Origin: DASTBU01 sp035711845
Lineage (GTDB): Bacteria; Acidobacteriota; Vicinamibacteria; Vicinamibacterales; 2-12-FULL-66-21
DNA length: 55,574 bases
Assembly: GCA_035711845.1 (NCBI GenBank)
Contig: DASTBU010000150.1
Span: forward strand, 1 to 55,574
Direction of reading: 5' to 3'
Shown here piece after piece: positions 38,657-47,634 of this stretch (within the stretch, counting starts at the first letter, position 1; each line of letters begins with the position of its first letter). The position numbers were made by a program, and so were the translations under genes. The notes under the pieces were generated by a model that worked only from the letters and a program-made list of their open reading frames with translations, had not been told where the DNA came from and searched no databases.

Positions 38657-40098
38657 GACGCGCTGTCCAGGATGCGACGCATGAGGGTATTCACCAGGAC
38701 CGGGTTCGCCTTACCCTTCGTGGCTTTCATGACCTGTCCGACCAGAAAACCGAACGTCTGCTGCTTGCCTGCGCGATATTGCGCGACTGCCTGCGCGTGC
38801 GCGGCCAGCACCTCGCGGACGGCGGCCTCGACGGACGCCTCGTCGCCGATGACCGCGAGGCCCTCGTCGGCCACGATCTCGTCGGCGGGCCGTCCCGATG
38901 CCCACATGTGCTCGAAGACGGTCTTGGCAATCGGTCCGCTAATGGTGCCCGAGTCTATCAGTCGAATCAAGCCACCAAGTGCGTAGGGCGAAAGCGGAAC
39001 TCGATCGACATCGATGCCCGCCTCGTTCATCTTCCGGCTGAGCTCGCCCATGATCCAGTTGCTGGCGGCCTTCGGATTGCCGGCAGCCTCTGCCGCGAGC
39101 TCGAAGTACGCGGCCAACACCGATGACTGCGTGAGGAGCGCCGCGTCGTACTCCGGCAGGCCGTACTGGGCGATCAACCTGCGCCGCCGGGCTTCGGGGA
39201 GCTCCGGGAGGGCCGCGCGAATCTCCGCGATCCAGACGGGATCGATCTGCAGCGCCGGAAGGTCCGGCTCCGGGAAATACCGGTAGTCGTGAGCTTCTTC
39301 CTTGCTGCGCATGGAAACGGTCCGCCCCGCGGCCACATCCCACAGCCGGGTCTCCTGCGTGACGCGCTCCCCCCGACCCACCAGACCGGTCTGCCGCTCG
39401 ATCTCGTACTCGAGCGCGCGCTGAACGTGTCTGAACGAGTTGAGGTTCTTGACCTCCGTTTTGGTGCCGAAGTCAGATGCGCCCTCCGGACGCACCGACA
39501 CGTTGGCATCGCAGCGAAGGCTGCCCTCCTCCATGTTGCCGTCGTTGACACCGATGGCCACGAGGATCGCACGCAAACGGCCGAAGAACTCGCCAGCCTG
39601 CGCCGCCGAGCGGAGGTCGGGCTGCGTCACGATCTCCACGAGCGGTACCCCGCTGCGGTTGTAATCGAGGTAGGTCGACCGATCGGAGTCGGAAAAGCCT
39701 TCGTGCAGGGACTTCCCCGCATCCTCCTCGAGGTGCAAGCGAAGGATACGGACGCGCCGCGTCGCCTTTTCGGCCTGATACTCGACGACCCCGGCGGTTG
39801 CGAGCGGCTGATCGTACTGAGAGATCTGGTAGCCCTTGGGGAGATCAGGATAGAAGTAGTTCTTGCGGGCAAAGACGGACGAGGGATGCACCGTGCAATC
39901 GAGGGCATGCGCGGCGCGGATGGCGAGCTCGACGGCCCGGTGGTTCAGCACGGGAAGGGCGCCAGGCAGCCCCAGGCAGACCGGGCACACGTGCGTGTTC
40001 GGCGGCGCGCCGAACCGGGTGCTGCACCCGCAGAAAATCTTGGAATCGGTCAGCAGCTGCGCGTGAATTTCCAGGCCGATGACAGGCTCATAATTCAT
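38653..40098 (-). CDS. gatB: GatB, aspartyl/glutamyl-tRNA amidotransferase subunit B
   Basis: 481 residues. N-terminal MNYEPVIGLEIHAQLLTDSKIF, the metal-binding CGCSTRFGAPPNTHVCPVC, NYFYPDLPKGYQISQ and DFGTKTEVKNLNSFR are diagnostic. The C-terminal tail domain (AHAQAVAQYRAGKQQTFGFLVGQVMKATKG) is complete. Converts Glu-tRNA(Gln) or Asp-tRNA(Asn) to the amide with GatA and GatC, neither of which is in the window. The ATG at 40098 directly abuts heptad array B, with no ribosome site visible. The frame remains open upstream to 40194 through the array. Confidence 0.96.
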   Translation of the reverse strand: MNYEPVIGLEIHAQLLTDSKIFCGCSTRFGAPPNTHVCPVCLGLPGALPVLNHRAVELAIRAAHALDCTVHPSSVFARKNYFYPDLPKGYQISQYDQPLATAGVVEYQAEKATRRVRILRLHLEEDAGKSLHEGFSDSDRSTYLDYNRSGVPLVEIVTQPDLRSAAQAGEFFGRLRAILVAIGVNDGNMEEGSLRCDANVSVRPEGASDFGTKTEVKNLNSFRHVQRALEYEIERQTGLVGRGERVTQETRLWDVAAGRTVSMRSKEEAHDYRYFPEPDLPALQIDPVWIAEIRAALPELPEARRRRLIAQYGLPEYDAALLTQSSVLAAYFELAAEAAGNPKAASNWIMGELSRKMNEAGIDVDRVPLSPYALGGLIRLIDSGTISGPIAKTVFEHMWASGRPADEIVADEGLAVIGDEASVEAAVREVLAAHAQAVAQYRAGKQQTFGFLVGQVMKATKGKANPVLVNTLMRRILDSAS

Positions 40099-40232
40099 TG
40101 CTGAATGCCGAGGGTTGAATGCTGAATGGGTTGCGTGCTGAATGGGTTGCGTGCTGAATGAGCTGCGTGCTGAATGCTCGTGCACCTCTTTCATTCAGCA
40201 TTCAGCATTCAGCATTCAACATTCAGCATTCC
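40099..40232. repeat. Inverted heptad array B between pckA and gatB
   Basis: The array fills the gap exactly, from the gatB ATG to the pckA stop. The plus-strand left arm carries TGCTGAA heptamers (40099-40126) and then a 16-base higher-order unit TGCTGAATGGGTTGCG (40120-40135, 40136-40151, a variant at 40152-40167). The right arm has TTCAGCA heptamers (40194-40228, one reading TTCAACA). Same word as array A, more than 38 kb away. In the mRNA the arms face each other across a spacer of about 15-25 bases. Confidence 0.92.
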
Positions 40233-41834
40233 TCAGTACCCAACTGGCCCGGCAGCCTTCACGTCGGGCGCAGCATCCGCCTCGAAGTCCTTGAAGTTGT
40301 CGGTGAACATCCGGGCCAGCTTGCGTGCCTGGTGATCGTACGCCCCGTGATCCTCCCAGGTATTGCGGGGATTCAGCACGTGTTCGGGCACACCCGGACA
40401 GGACTGAGGGACGTCCAGGTTGAAGATCGAGTCGGTCGAATACTGGACCGAGTCGAGTGCCCCGGAGAGGGCGGCGCGGATCATCGCACGCGTGTGGGCG
40501 ATCTTCATGCGCGACCCGACCCCGTAGGGTCCGCCGGTCCACCCCGTGTTCACGAGCCAGACGCGCACGTCGTGCCTCGCGATCCGCTCGCCGAGGAACC
40601 GCGCGTAGACGGTCGGGTGCAGGACCATGAACGGCGCACCGAAACAGGTGCTGAACGTGGCTTTGGGCTCCGTCACGCCTTTCTCGGTCCCGGCAACCTT
40701 CGCGGTGTAGCCCGAGAGGAAGTGGTACATCGCGCCGGCGGGCGTGAGTCGGGCTATCGGAGGAAGCACGCCGAAGGCATCGGCGGTCAACATGACGATG
40801 TTCTGCGGATGGCCCGCCTGACCGGAGGGCACCGCGTTGTCGATGAACTCCAGTGGATAGGCCCCGCGTGAATTCTCGGTCAGGGTATAGTCGTCGAGGT
40901 CCAGTTCCCGGGTGTGCGCGTCCATCTTGACGTTTTCGAGCACGGTCCCGAATCGTCGCGTGGTCGCGAAGATCTGCGGCTCGGCCTCCGCCGACAGGCG
41001 GATCATCTTCGCGTAGCACCCGCCCTCGATGTTGAACACGCCTTCTTCGCTCCAGCCGTGCTCGTCGTCGCCGATCAACCCGCGTTCGGGATCGCTCGAG
41101 AGCGTCGTCTTGCCCGTCCCGGAGAGGCCGAAGAACAACGCGACATCGCCGGCGGGCCCGACGTTCGCGGAACAGTGCATCGACAGCACGTTGCGGATCG
41201 GCAGCAGGTAGTTCATCACGGTGAAGATGGATTTCTTGATCTCCCCCGCGTAGCTCGTGCCGCCGATGAGGACCAGCTTCCGGGCGAAGTTGAGGACGAT
41301 GAACACTTCCGAGTGCGTGCCGTGGAGCGCGGGCTCGGCGTGCAGGCCCGGCATGTCGATCACGGTGAACTCCGGCTTGTGCGCGGGCATGCCCGCCGCG
41401 TTCGGCACGTCGATGAACATGTGCCGCGCAAACAGGCTATGCCACGCCTGTTCGGTGATGACCCGCACCGGAAGCCGATAGCGTGGGTCGGCCCCCGCAT
41501 AGCAGTCGTGGACGAACAGCTCGCGGCCTTCGATGTAATTGAGCAGGCGCTGGTGCAGCACGTCGAAGGACTTCGGATCGATTGGACGGTTCACCTTGCT
41601 CCACCAGACCCGGCTGGAGCTCGTAGGTTCCTGGACGATGAACTTGTCGTTCGGCGAGCGGCCCGTATGCTGCCCGGTGCGGCAGACGATGGGTCCGTTC
41701 ACGGAAATCACACCTTCCCGCCTGCGGACCACCTCTTCGTACAGCGCTGGAACGCTCAGATTCCAGTAGACCCGCGAAAGGTTCGTGATGCCGTGCTCCT
41801 CGAGCCCGCTACCTTCCTGCCTGACCTGTGCCAT
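40233..41834 (-). CDS. pckA: ATP-dependent phosphoenolpyruvate carboxykinase
   Basis: 533 residues. The phosphate loop is GLSGTGKTTLS (236-246), the metal/ATP loop GDDEHGW (255-261), and the substrate residues around RTGQHTGRSPNDKFIV are conserved. Converts oxaloacetate and ATP to PEP and carbon dioxide for gluconeogenesis. A candidate promoter lies 60-89 bases upstream, and AGGTGA precedes the ATG. gatB follows across a repeat array. Confidence 0.97.
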   Translation of the reverse strand: MAQVRQEGSGLEEHGITNLSRVYWNLSVPALYEEVVRRREGVISVNGPIVCRTGQHTGRSPNDKFIVQEPTSSSRVWWSKVNRPIDPKSFDVLHQRLLNYIEGRELFVHDCYAGADPRYRLPVRVITEQAWHSLFARHMFIDVPNAAGMPAHKPEFTVIDMPGLHAEPALHGTHSEVFIVLNFARKLVLIGGTSYAGEIKKSIFTVMNYLLPIRNVLSMHCSANVGPAGDVALFFGLSGTGKTTLSSDPERGLIGDDEHGWSEEGVFNIEGGCYAKMIRLSAEAEPQIFATTRRFGTVLENVKMDAHTRELDLDDYTLTENSRGAYPLEFIDNAVPSGQAGHPQNIVMLTADAFGVLPPIARLTPAGAMYHFLSGYTAKVAGTEKGVTEPKATFSTCFGAPFMVLHPTVYARFLGERIARHDVRVWLVNTGWTGGPYGVGSRMKIAHTRAMIRAALSGALDSVQYSTDSIFNLDVPQSCPGVPEHVLNPRNTWEDHGAYDHQARKLARMFTDNFKDFEADAAPDVKAAGPVGY

Positions 41835-41893
41835 CGATCTTCACCTGTGAGCTGCCTCCCTCTGCCGCGCGACGTCCGACTGCGAACCGCAAG

Positions 41894-41923
41894 ATCGTAC
41901 AGAGGAGCTGGCGGATAAGTCAA
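41894..41923 (-). promoter_or_regulatory. Candidate promoter of pckA
   Basis: On the minus strand TTGACT (41923-41918), an 18-base spacer and TACGAT (41899-41894). Five and four of six to consensus. The implied leader is about 50 bases. Confidence 0.55.
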
Positions 41924-41928
41924 ACTCG

Positions 41929-41988
41929 AGGCTGAAGTTGGAAGGACTTCAGCTTGACGGCGGCTGTCAGCCTTCAGCCTTTCTTTTC
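41929..41988. repeat. Inverted repeat between the DUF4159 gene and pckA
   Basis: AGGCTGAAG (41929-41937) and CTTCAGCCT (41972-41980) form a 9-base perfect inverted repeat, with further TTCAGC-type words between. Word and placement recall the heptad arrays, but it is short, and no T-run follows on the minus strand to make it a terminator. Confidence 0.5.
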
Positions 41989-42649
41989 AGCTCGTCATCG
42001 CATAGACGACGATGTTGACGGCGAACCGGGTGTTGTCCTCGCGCTGGAACCGCTTGTTGCGCCAGTCGTAGTCCCACTCGCACCCGTAATCCTTGTTGCT
42101 GTAGAGGACGCCCACGCGGCCGCGATGCTGGACGGCGCGCAGGTAGTCGTGCACGATCTCGTCTCCCCACCCATTCAGCTCGTGGGACGTGGTCGGCGGG
42201 CCGTCGTCGAAGACGAAGAAACTCCGGTAAATCGCGTGGCGTCGCGGCAACCGCGGCATCTCTCCGCCAGCGGGAAACGCCGCCTTCATTTCCGCCTCGA
42301 AACTGCGGGCGAAGAGCCCCTCCACGTCGTGATTGCAGTCGTCGGAAAAGAGGAGCCCGCCCTGCTCGACAAATGTCCGGAGCCGGTCCCGCTCGGCCTG
42401 GCTGAATCGCACGAGCTTGTGGCCCGTCATGAAGAGAAACGGAAACGACAGCAATTCTTCCGAGGAGGCCGTGATGACGACCTCCTCGGGGTAGACGGGA
42501 ATCGTGGTGTATTCCAGGACAGAGTTGAGCACATTTGCCGCAACTTTCGGGTTATAGTCCCAGTCGCCGGAGTCGTACCGCAGCCGGGCGAACACGAATT
42601 CCGAGCCGCGAGGCCGCCCCTGCTCGGTCGCGCCGGCTGCCACGTCCAT
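41987..42649 (-). CDS. DUF4159 domain protein
   Basis: 220 residues. FVFARLRYDSGDWDYNPKVA, LFMTGHKLVRFSQAERDRLR and a central EQGGLLFSDDCNHDV are typical of DUF4159, a glutamine-amidotransferase-like fold often attached to VWA/ThuA-type proteins. No signal peptide is visible from this start. It is upstream of pckA with its own promoter between them. Function unknown. Confidence 0.85.
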   Translation of the reverse strand: MDVAAGATEQGRPRGSEFVFARLRYDSGDWDYNPKVAANVLNSVLEYTTIPVYPEEVVITASSEELLSFPFLFMTGHKLVRFSQAERDRLRTFVEQGGLLFSDDCNHDVEGLFARSFEAEMKAAFPAGGEMPRLPRRHAIYRSFFVFDDGPPTTSHELNGWGDEIVHDYLRAVQHRGRVGVLYSNKDYGCEWDYDWRNKRFQREDNTRFAVNIVVYAMTS

Positions 42650-42683
42650 ACGACCGAATTGTATCCGGCCGAACCGGCCCCCT

Positions 42684-42689
42684 ATAATT
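42684..42689 (+). promoter_or_regulatory. Candidate -10 box for the second ECF sigma gene
   Basis: A perfect TATAAT in an otherwise GC-rich divergent gap, 46 bases before the sigma gene ATG. TTGTAT at 42659-42664 could be a weak -35 with a 19-base spacer. Confidence 0.45.
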
Positions 42690-42735
42690 GAAGGCGAATG
42701 CGCGGTAAACGATTGACGGCGCGAGGCGTAATCTA

Positions 42736-43398
42736 ATGGCAGGGGCTCAACCAGCGGGCCTTCCTTCGCGGGAGGCCGACAGCGCGGCTGCCTCGGCGGT
42801 CAAGGGCCTGCAAGCCGACGGGCGACATGCCGAGGCCCGCGAGCGGTACGCCGAGCTCGTGGCGCGCCACCAGCGGCGTGCGAGCCGGATTGCGTTCCAC
42901 TATCTGCGGGACGCGGCCGAGGCCGACGAAGCGGTTCAGGATGCGTTCGTGAAGGCGTATTCACACCTGTCGACGTTTCGCGAGGAACTGCCCTTCGAGG
43001 TCTGGTTTACGCGGATTCTGATCAACGGGTGCCTGGATCGCATCAAGGCCAGGACCCGTCGCGAGCGGTGGCTGGTCCCGATGCCGGAATCGCCGGGCAT
43101 CCAGCGAGAGTACACCGAGCGCGTCGCGGGACCGGGCCCGTCGCCCGAAGCGCACCTGCTCGCCAAAGAGCGTCGCCAGCAGCTCGCAGACGCGCTGTCA
43201 CGGCTGCCGGAGCGGCAGCGGACGGTGTTCATGCTGAGCCATTACCAGGGCTGCACATCGCGGGAGGTCAGCGCGCTGACCGGATTGAACGAGTCGACGG
43301 TTCGTGTGCACTTGTTCCGGGCGATCCGCAAGCTCCGTACGCTGCTCGCGGCCGAGCCAGCTGTCGAACTGGGAGATAAACGCCGTGTCAATCCTTGA
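42736..43398 (+). CDS. ECF-type RNA polymerase sigma factor (RpoE-like)
   Basis: 220 residues. Region 2 includes AEADEAVQDAFVKAYSHLST and FEVWFTRILINGCLDRIK; region 4 has LPERQRTVFMLSHYQGCTSR and LNESTVRVHLFRAIRKLRTL. The N-terminal extension (1-30) is Ala/Gly-rich. The following anti-sigma gene begins 14 bases inside its end, so production is tightly linked. Likely released by an envelope signal. Confidence 0.94.
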   Translation: MAGAQPAGLPSREADSAAASAVKGLQADGRHAEARERYAELVARHQRRASRIAFHYLRDAAEADEAVQDAFVKAYSHLSTFREELPFEVWFTRILINGCLDRIKARTRRERWLVPMPESPGIQREYTERVAGPGPSPEAHLLAKERRQQLADALSRLPERQRTVFMLSHYQGCTSREVSALTGLNESTVRVHLFRAIRKLRTLLAAEPAVELGDKRRVNP

Positions 43399-44017
43399 GC
43401 GGTTCGCGGCCACGCGTCACCTCGATGACGACGTCCTGGCCGGGATCTGGAGCGCGGCCGCCACCGAAGGGTGCCCCGCGACGAATCCGCACCTGACGTC
43501 CTGCGCCCACTGCCGTTCGCGTTATTCGGCGCTCGCGGAGTGGCTGGACGGCCTGTCCGTCGAAGCCCACGCCGAGGCCGACGAAGCCTTCCCGCCGGAG
43601 CGGCTCGCAGCCCAGCAGGCAGCTATTTTCCGGCGTCTCGAGGCGCTGGAAAAACCGGCGCGCGTTATCGCATTTCCGCGCACCACGCGGCCGGCAACAA
43701 CCTCGCAGCGCTTTGCCCGGCGCTGGATTGCGACTGCGGCCGCAGCCGGCCTCGTCATCGGGCTTCTTGCGGGGCAGATCCTGGATCTGCGGCACCGTCT
43801 GGGTGGCCCTCCCACCGCCCAGAACGACCCAGTGCAAATCGTGACGCGACCTACCGTCGCCCGGCAGTTCGCCGTCCAGCCAGCGAGCCTGTCCGACGAG
43901 GCGCTCTTCTACGGCGACTACGGCGAGGCCGAGCTGGGCGCCCGCAGCGCCCGGTACATGCCGGAGCTCGACGAAATCACGCCGCGCGCGCGCGACGACT
44001 TCGATCGGAACCGGTAG
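43385..44017 (+). CDS. Zinc-finger anti-sigma factor
   Basis: 210 residues from GTG 43385, with GGGAG 10-14 bases upstream. A cytoplasmic N-terminus holds HLTSCAHC (the HxxxCxxC zinc anti-sigma signature, about 36-43). One membrane helix lies near 115-135 (RWIATAAAAGLVIGLLAGQI), followed by an extracytoplasmic tail ending FYGDYGEAELGARSARYMPE. It overlaps the sigma gene by 14 bases and is followed after five bases by ispH. Confidence 0.88.
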   Translation: MSILERFAATRHLDDDVLAGIWSAAATEGCPATNPHLTSCAHCRSRYSALAEWLDGLSVEAHAEADEAFPPERLAAQQAAIFRRLEALEKPARVIAFPRTTRPATTSQRFARRWIATAAAAGLVIGLLAGQILDLRHRLGGPPTAQNDPVQIVTRPTVARQFAVQPASLSDEALFYGDYGEAELGARSARYMPELDEITPRARDDFDRNR

Positions 44018-44022
44018 TCCTC

Positions 44023-45225
44023 GTGGCTTCTCCACAGCCCCTCATCTTTCGAAAAGGGCTCGACATGAAGGAGGCTGTGGCGGCCGAACTGGCCGAGGCT
44101 TACCACAGCTCCCTCGTCGACACCGTCCGCGCCAACGATTTCAAGTACCAGTCGGGCCGCCTCACCCTCCACCTCGCGCGGGAGTTCGGCTTCTGCTACG
44201 GTGTCGATCGCGCTGTCGATTACGCCTACCAGGCGCGCCGCCGCTTTCCGGGCCGATCGGTGTTCCTGACCGGCGAGATCATCCACAACCCGCACGTGAA
44301 CCATCGGCTCCGGGCTGCTGGCATTCGATTTCTGAGCGATCCGGGAGAGAGCTGGGCGGCACTCGGCCGCGAGGATGTCGTCATCCTGCCCGCCTTTGGC
44401 GTCACCGTCGCTGACATGGCGCGCCTCGCGGATCAGGGCTGCACGCTGGTCGATACGACCTGCGGCTCCGTGCTCAACGTGTGGAAGAACGTCGTCCGCT
44501 ACGCCCAGGACGGCTATACATCGATCATCCACGGCAAGGTCAAGCACGAGGAGACGCGTGCGACCGCGTCGCAGGCGCTGAAGTATCCGAAGGGCCGGTA
44601 TCTGATCGTCCTCGATCTGGACGAGGCGCAGATCGTCTGCCGCTACATCCGAAGTGGCGGCGATCGAGATGCGTTTTTCAGACAGTTCGGCGAGGCAGTC
44701 TCACCGGGTTTCGATCCGGACCGCGATCTCCAGCGGATCGGCTGCGCGAACCAGACGACGATGCTGATGAGTGAGTCGCTGGAAATTGGTGAGTTGTTCC
44801 GGGGCGCGATGGCCTTCCGTTACGGCCCGGAGAATCTCGCGCAGCATTTCCGGGCCTTCGACACCATCTGCAGCGCCACGCAGGAGCGCCAGGATGCGGT
44901 CATCACGCTGCTCGACGAGCACCGGCTCGATCTGATGCTGGTCGTTGGCGGCTACAACAGCAGCAATACCTGCAACCTCGCGAAGATCTGCGCAGAGCGC
45001 GTGCAGACATACCATGTTGCGGAGCCGGCTTGCCTCTTGTCATCGGATGAGCTCCGGCATCGGCCGATCGGGGCGCCATCCACGACCGCGAGCCAGGAAG
45101 AGCTGACGCGCGGCTGGATCCCCCGTTCAGACAACGTGGTCATGGGGCTCACCGCGGGCGCTTCCACGCCCAACAACATCGTGGGACAGGTCATCGCGCG
45201 TCTCGACGAGCTGGCCGCCGGCTAG
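44023..45225 (+). CDS. ispH: IspH (LytB), HMB-PP reductase, long plant/cyanobacterial type
   Basis: 400 residues from GTG 44023. An N-terminal extension of about 50 residues (PLIFRKGLDMKEAVAAELAE) is typical of the longer IspH group. The [4Fe-4S] ligands are Cys58 (EFGFCYGVDRA), Cys147 (DTTCGSV) and Cys283 (DTICSATQERQ); GEIIHNPHVN supplies the substrate histidine. Makes IPP and DMAPP in the MEP pathway. It sits five bases after the anti-sigma gene, so its expression may follow the sigma factor. Confidence 0.93.
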   Translation: MASPQPLIFRKGLDMKEAVAAELAEAYHSSLVDTVRANDFKYQSGRLTLHLAREFGFCYGVDRAVDYAYQARRRFPGRSVFLTGEIIHNPHVNHRLRAAGIRFLSDPGESWAALGREDVVILPAFGVTVADMARLADQGCTLVDTTCGSVLNVWKNVVRYAQDGYTSIIHGKVKHEETRATASQALKYPKGRYLIVLDLDEAQIVCRYIRSGGDRDAFFRQFGEAVSPGFDPDRDLQRIGCANQTTMLMSESLEIGELFRGAMAFRYGPENLAQHFRAFDTICSATQERQDAVITLLDEHRLDLMLVVGGYNSSNTCNLAKICAERVQTYHVAEPACLLSSDELRHRPIGAPSTTASQEELTRGWIPRSDNVVMGLTAGASTPNNIVGQVIARLDELAAG

Positions 45226-45421
45226 CGCTGGCGGGTATCCACGGCCCGGACGCTTCCAGCAAGTTGCCTGCCACTCGATATCTCTTGCGTGTACAATTAG
45301 TTACTGCCTTACAGCTCGACTCGCGGTCCCCTGCACTCGCCCCTCCTCCGGTAAACAACCGAGTGGCCCAAGTCGTAATAGGCGCAGTGGTTCAATGCAG
45401 GAGACAGCGGGAGACAGACGA

Positions 45422-45922
45422 ATGGCAAGGCAGTTTGCGTGCGTCCTGGCGGCGGCGCTCCTGAGCGTGCCGGCGGCGTACCAGGAGGTGCACGGCGGCC
45501 AGCGCGAGGCTGACAACCAACCGGCGAAGGACCAGCGGTCGCAGGATCCGAACCGGTGGAAATGGTGGATCAACCCCGAGCACCGCCAGGAGCTTGGGAT
45601 TACCGATACCCAGTCGGCCGAGATCGACCAGATCTTCGAGTCGTCCATGCCACCGCAACGCGCCAACTGGCGCGAAGCCGAGAAGCTCGAGACCATCCTG
45701 GCGAAGACGCTCAAGGACAGTGTCGCGGACGTCGAGACCGTCAGCCGGCAGGTGGAGCGGCTCGAAAAACTGAACGCCGAGCGCCGCACCATGCGGGCCG
45801 TCATGATTTACCGCATGAACCTGATTCTCACGCCCGATCAGCGAGTGAAACTCGAGGCGTTCCTCAAACGCCGCGACCAGAACCGGCGGCGGCAGCCGGA
45901 CAGGACCGAGCGGCGGCACTGA
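45422..45922 (+). CDS. Spy/CpxP-like periplasmic protein
   Basis: 166 residues with a signal peptide (MARQFACVLAAALLSVPAAYQ). The mature part is helical and charged: WWINPEHRQELGITDTQSAE, an LTPDQRVKLEAFL segment resembling the LTxxQ motif, and a basic tail. Such proteins bind periplasmic proteins or metals and often accompany efflux genes. It leads the efflux locus, 96 bases before the TolC gene. Confidence 0.8.
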   Translation: MARQFACVLAAALLSVPAAYQEVHGGQREADNQPAKDQRSQDPNRWKWWINPEHRQELGITDTQSAEIDQIFESSMPPQRANWREAEKLETILAKTLKDSVADVETVSRQVERLEKLNAERRTMRAVMIYRMNLILTPDQRVKLEAFLKRRDQNRRRQPDRTERRH

Positions 45923-46018
45923 GAGGCGCGTGGGATACAGAGAGCGTTTTTGTCCATAATCGACCAGCAGTCACTTGGCTCGGATCACCCGATCGCGCAA
46001 TTTCTGGAGGCAACACTC

Positions 46019-47611
46019 GTGAGCAAGACCGCATCACTGCCGATCGCGGCCGTCCTGGCCGCTGCGCTTGCGGCGCCTGCAGCCGCGCAGGACCCCTCAC
46101 CCGAACACGTCCGTGCCTTGATTCAGCAGGCCCTCGCGCAGACGCAGGAGGGCGTGAAGACTTCTGCCGCACCGCAGGGGCCTGTGGTGAACCTCACGAT
46201 CGACGAAGCTGTCGCACGGGCCCTCGAGCGCAATCTGACCCTTCAGTCGCAGCGCCTCACGCCGCGCACCTTCGACTACTCGATTGCGGCGACGCGAGCG
46301 GCGTATCGGCCGACGCTGACGTCCACCTACAGCAATCGCTCCACGACCCAGCTGCCGACTACGACGGTCGAAGGCGGCGTCGTTGTCAACACCGATACGA
46401 GGGTCTGGAACTCGGGGCTGAACCAGCTCGTACCGTGGGGCGGCGGCAACTACTCGGTCAACTTCAACAATAACCGGGCCTTCACGGATCGGAACAACTC
46501 GACGTTCAATCCGAGCTTCGGTTCGAACTTCGCCGTTCAATACACGCAGCCGCTGCTCCGCAACTTCAGGATCGACAACACCCGTACCCAGATCCAGAGC
46601 CAGATGATCCAGCAGGACATCGCCGAGATCGATCTCTCGGCGACGACGGCCAGTACAGTTGCGCAGGTCCGTAACGCGTACTGGGAACTGGTCTTCTCGT
46701 ATCAGGCGGTCGACGCGGCCGAGCAGTCGCTGGAGTTGGCGACGAAACTGGTGCAGGACAACCGCTCCCGCGTGGAGATTGGCACCATGGCGCCAATCGA
46801 CATCGTTCAGGCGCAGGCCGAGGAAGCGGACCGGCGGCAGCAGCTGGTCAACGCCCAGGCGACGCTGAACACCAATGAACTGGAGCTCAAGCAGCTCGTC
46901 GTCAGCGGCACCGACGACGAGCTGTGGCCCGCGACCATCAACCCGGTCGATCAGCCCTCTCCGAAGCCGGAAGCGATCGATCTCGAGGCCGCCGTCGGCA
47001 ACGCGCTCCGGAACCGGACCGACCTCATTGCGAATCGCAAGGACATCGAGAGCGCCAACCTCACGATTCGAAGCCTCCGCAATTCGATTCTGCCGCAGCT
47101 CAACCTCGTGACGACGTACCAGCTGGACGGCCGCGGCGGCACGTCCATCCCGCGGGATCCCTCGATCCCGATCGTGCGTGGCGGATACCTGGACGCGCTG
47201 CGCAACATCACCCGATTCGATGCGCCGACCTGGGTCGTGTCCCTGAACTTCAGCTACCCACTGGGGCAGAGCGCGGACGAAGCGAACCTGGCGCGCCAGC
47301 GGCTCCTGCTGCAACAGAGCCAGGCGCAGATCAAGACCACCGAGCTGCAGATTGCCACCGATGTCACGAGCGCCGCGCTCAATGTGCGGAACGCGCTCGA
47401 GGGGTTCCAGGCGGCCCAGGTGTCGCGAGAACTTTCCGAGAAGCGGCTCGAGGCCGCCCAGAGCAAATTCGAGGTCGGCATGGCCACCAACTTCGAGGTG
47501 GTGCAGGCGCAGCGCGATCTCAACGACGCGCGCAACAGCGAGCTCCGGCAGCTGCTCAACTATCGTCGTGCGCTCGTCGACTTCGAGCGCGTCCAGGTCA
47601 GCCCCCGGTAA
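46019..47611 (+). CDS. TolC-family outer-membrane efflux channel
   Basis: 530 residues from GTG 46019, with GGAGG 9-13 bases upstream. A signal peptide (MSKTASLPIAAVLAAALAAP) is followed by two repeats of the outer-membrane efflux domain: LTIDEAVARALERNLTLQSQ in the first half and DLEAAVGNALRNRTDLIANR in the second, each with long coiled-coil helices such as STVAQVRNAYWELVFSYQAV. It probably serves both the RND pump and the MacAB system encoded downstream, since it is the only channel gene visible. Confidence 0.92.
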   Translation: MSKTASLPIAAVLAAALAAPAAAQDPSPEHVRALIQQALAQTQEGVKTSAAPQGPVVNLTIDEAVARALERNLTLQSQRLTPRTFDYSIAATRAAYRPTLTSTYSNRSTTQLPTTTVEGGVVVNTDTRVWNSGLNQLVPWGGGNYSVNFNNNRAFTDRNNSTFNPSFGSNFAVQYTQPLLRNFRIDNTRTQIQSQMIQQDIAEIDLSATTASTVAQVRNAYWELVFSYQAVDAAEQSLELATKLVQDNRSRVEIGTMAPIDIVQAQAEEADRRQQLVNAQATLNTNELELKQLVVSGTDDELWPATINPVDQPSPKPEAIDLEAAVGNALRNRTDLIANRKDIESANLTIRSLRNSILPQLNLVTTYQLDGRGGTSIPRDPSIPIVRGGYLDALRNITRFDAPTWVVSLNFSYPLGQSADEANLARQRLLLQQSQAQIKTTELQIATDVTSAALNVRNALEGFQAAQVSRELSEKRLEAAQSKFEVGMATNFEVVQAQRDLNDARNSELRQLLNYRRALVDFERVQVSPR

Positions 47612-47634
47612 CCCTCAGTCCTCGTTGGTGGGTA

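Noticed and set aside
40099..40194. Longer gatB starting at ATG 40194
   Set aside because: The extra residues are translated repeat array, and GatB homologues begin at MNYEPVIGLE-like sequence.
40099..40232. SECIS element, because the arrays combine UGA with hairpins and SelB is present
   Set aside because: The UGA codons are a by-product of the repeat word, are not in a conserved coding frame, and recur every 21 bases.
41929..41988. Terminator of the DUF4159 gene
   Set aside because: The hairpin is followed by T residues only on the plus strand, where no gene ends.
45226..45421. tRNA or small RNA gene in the gap after ispH
   Set aside because: No cloverleaf or T-arm consensus is visible; only a possible TACAAT -10 box without a well-placed -35.
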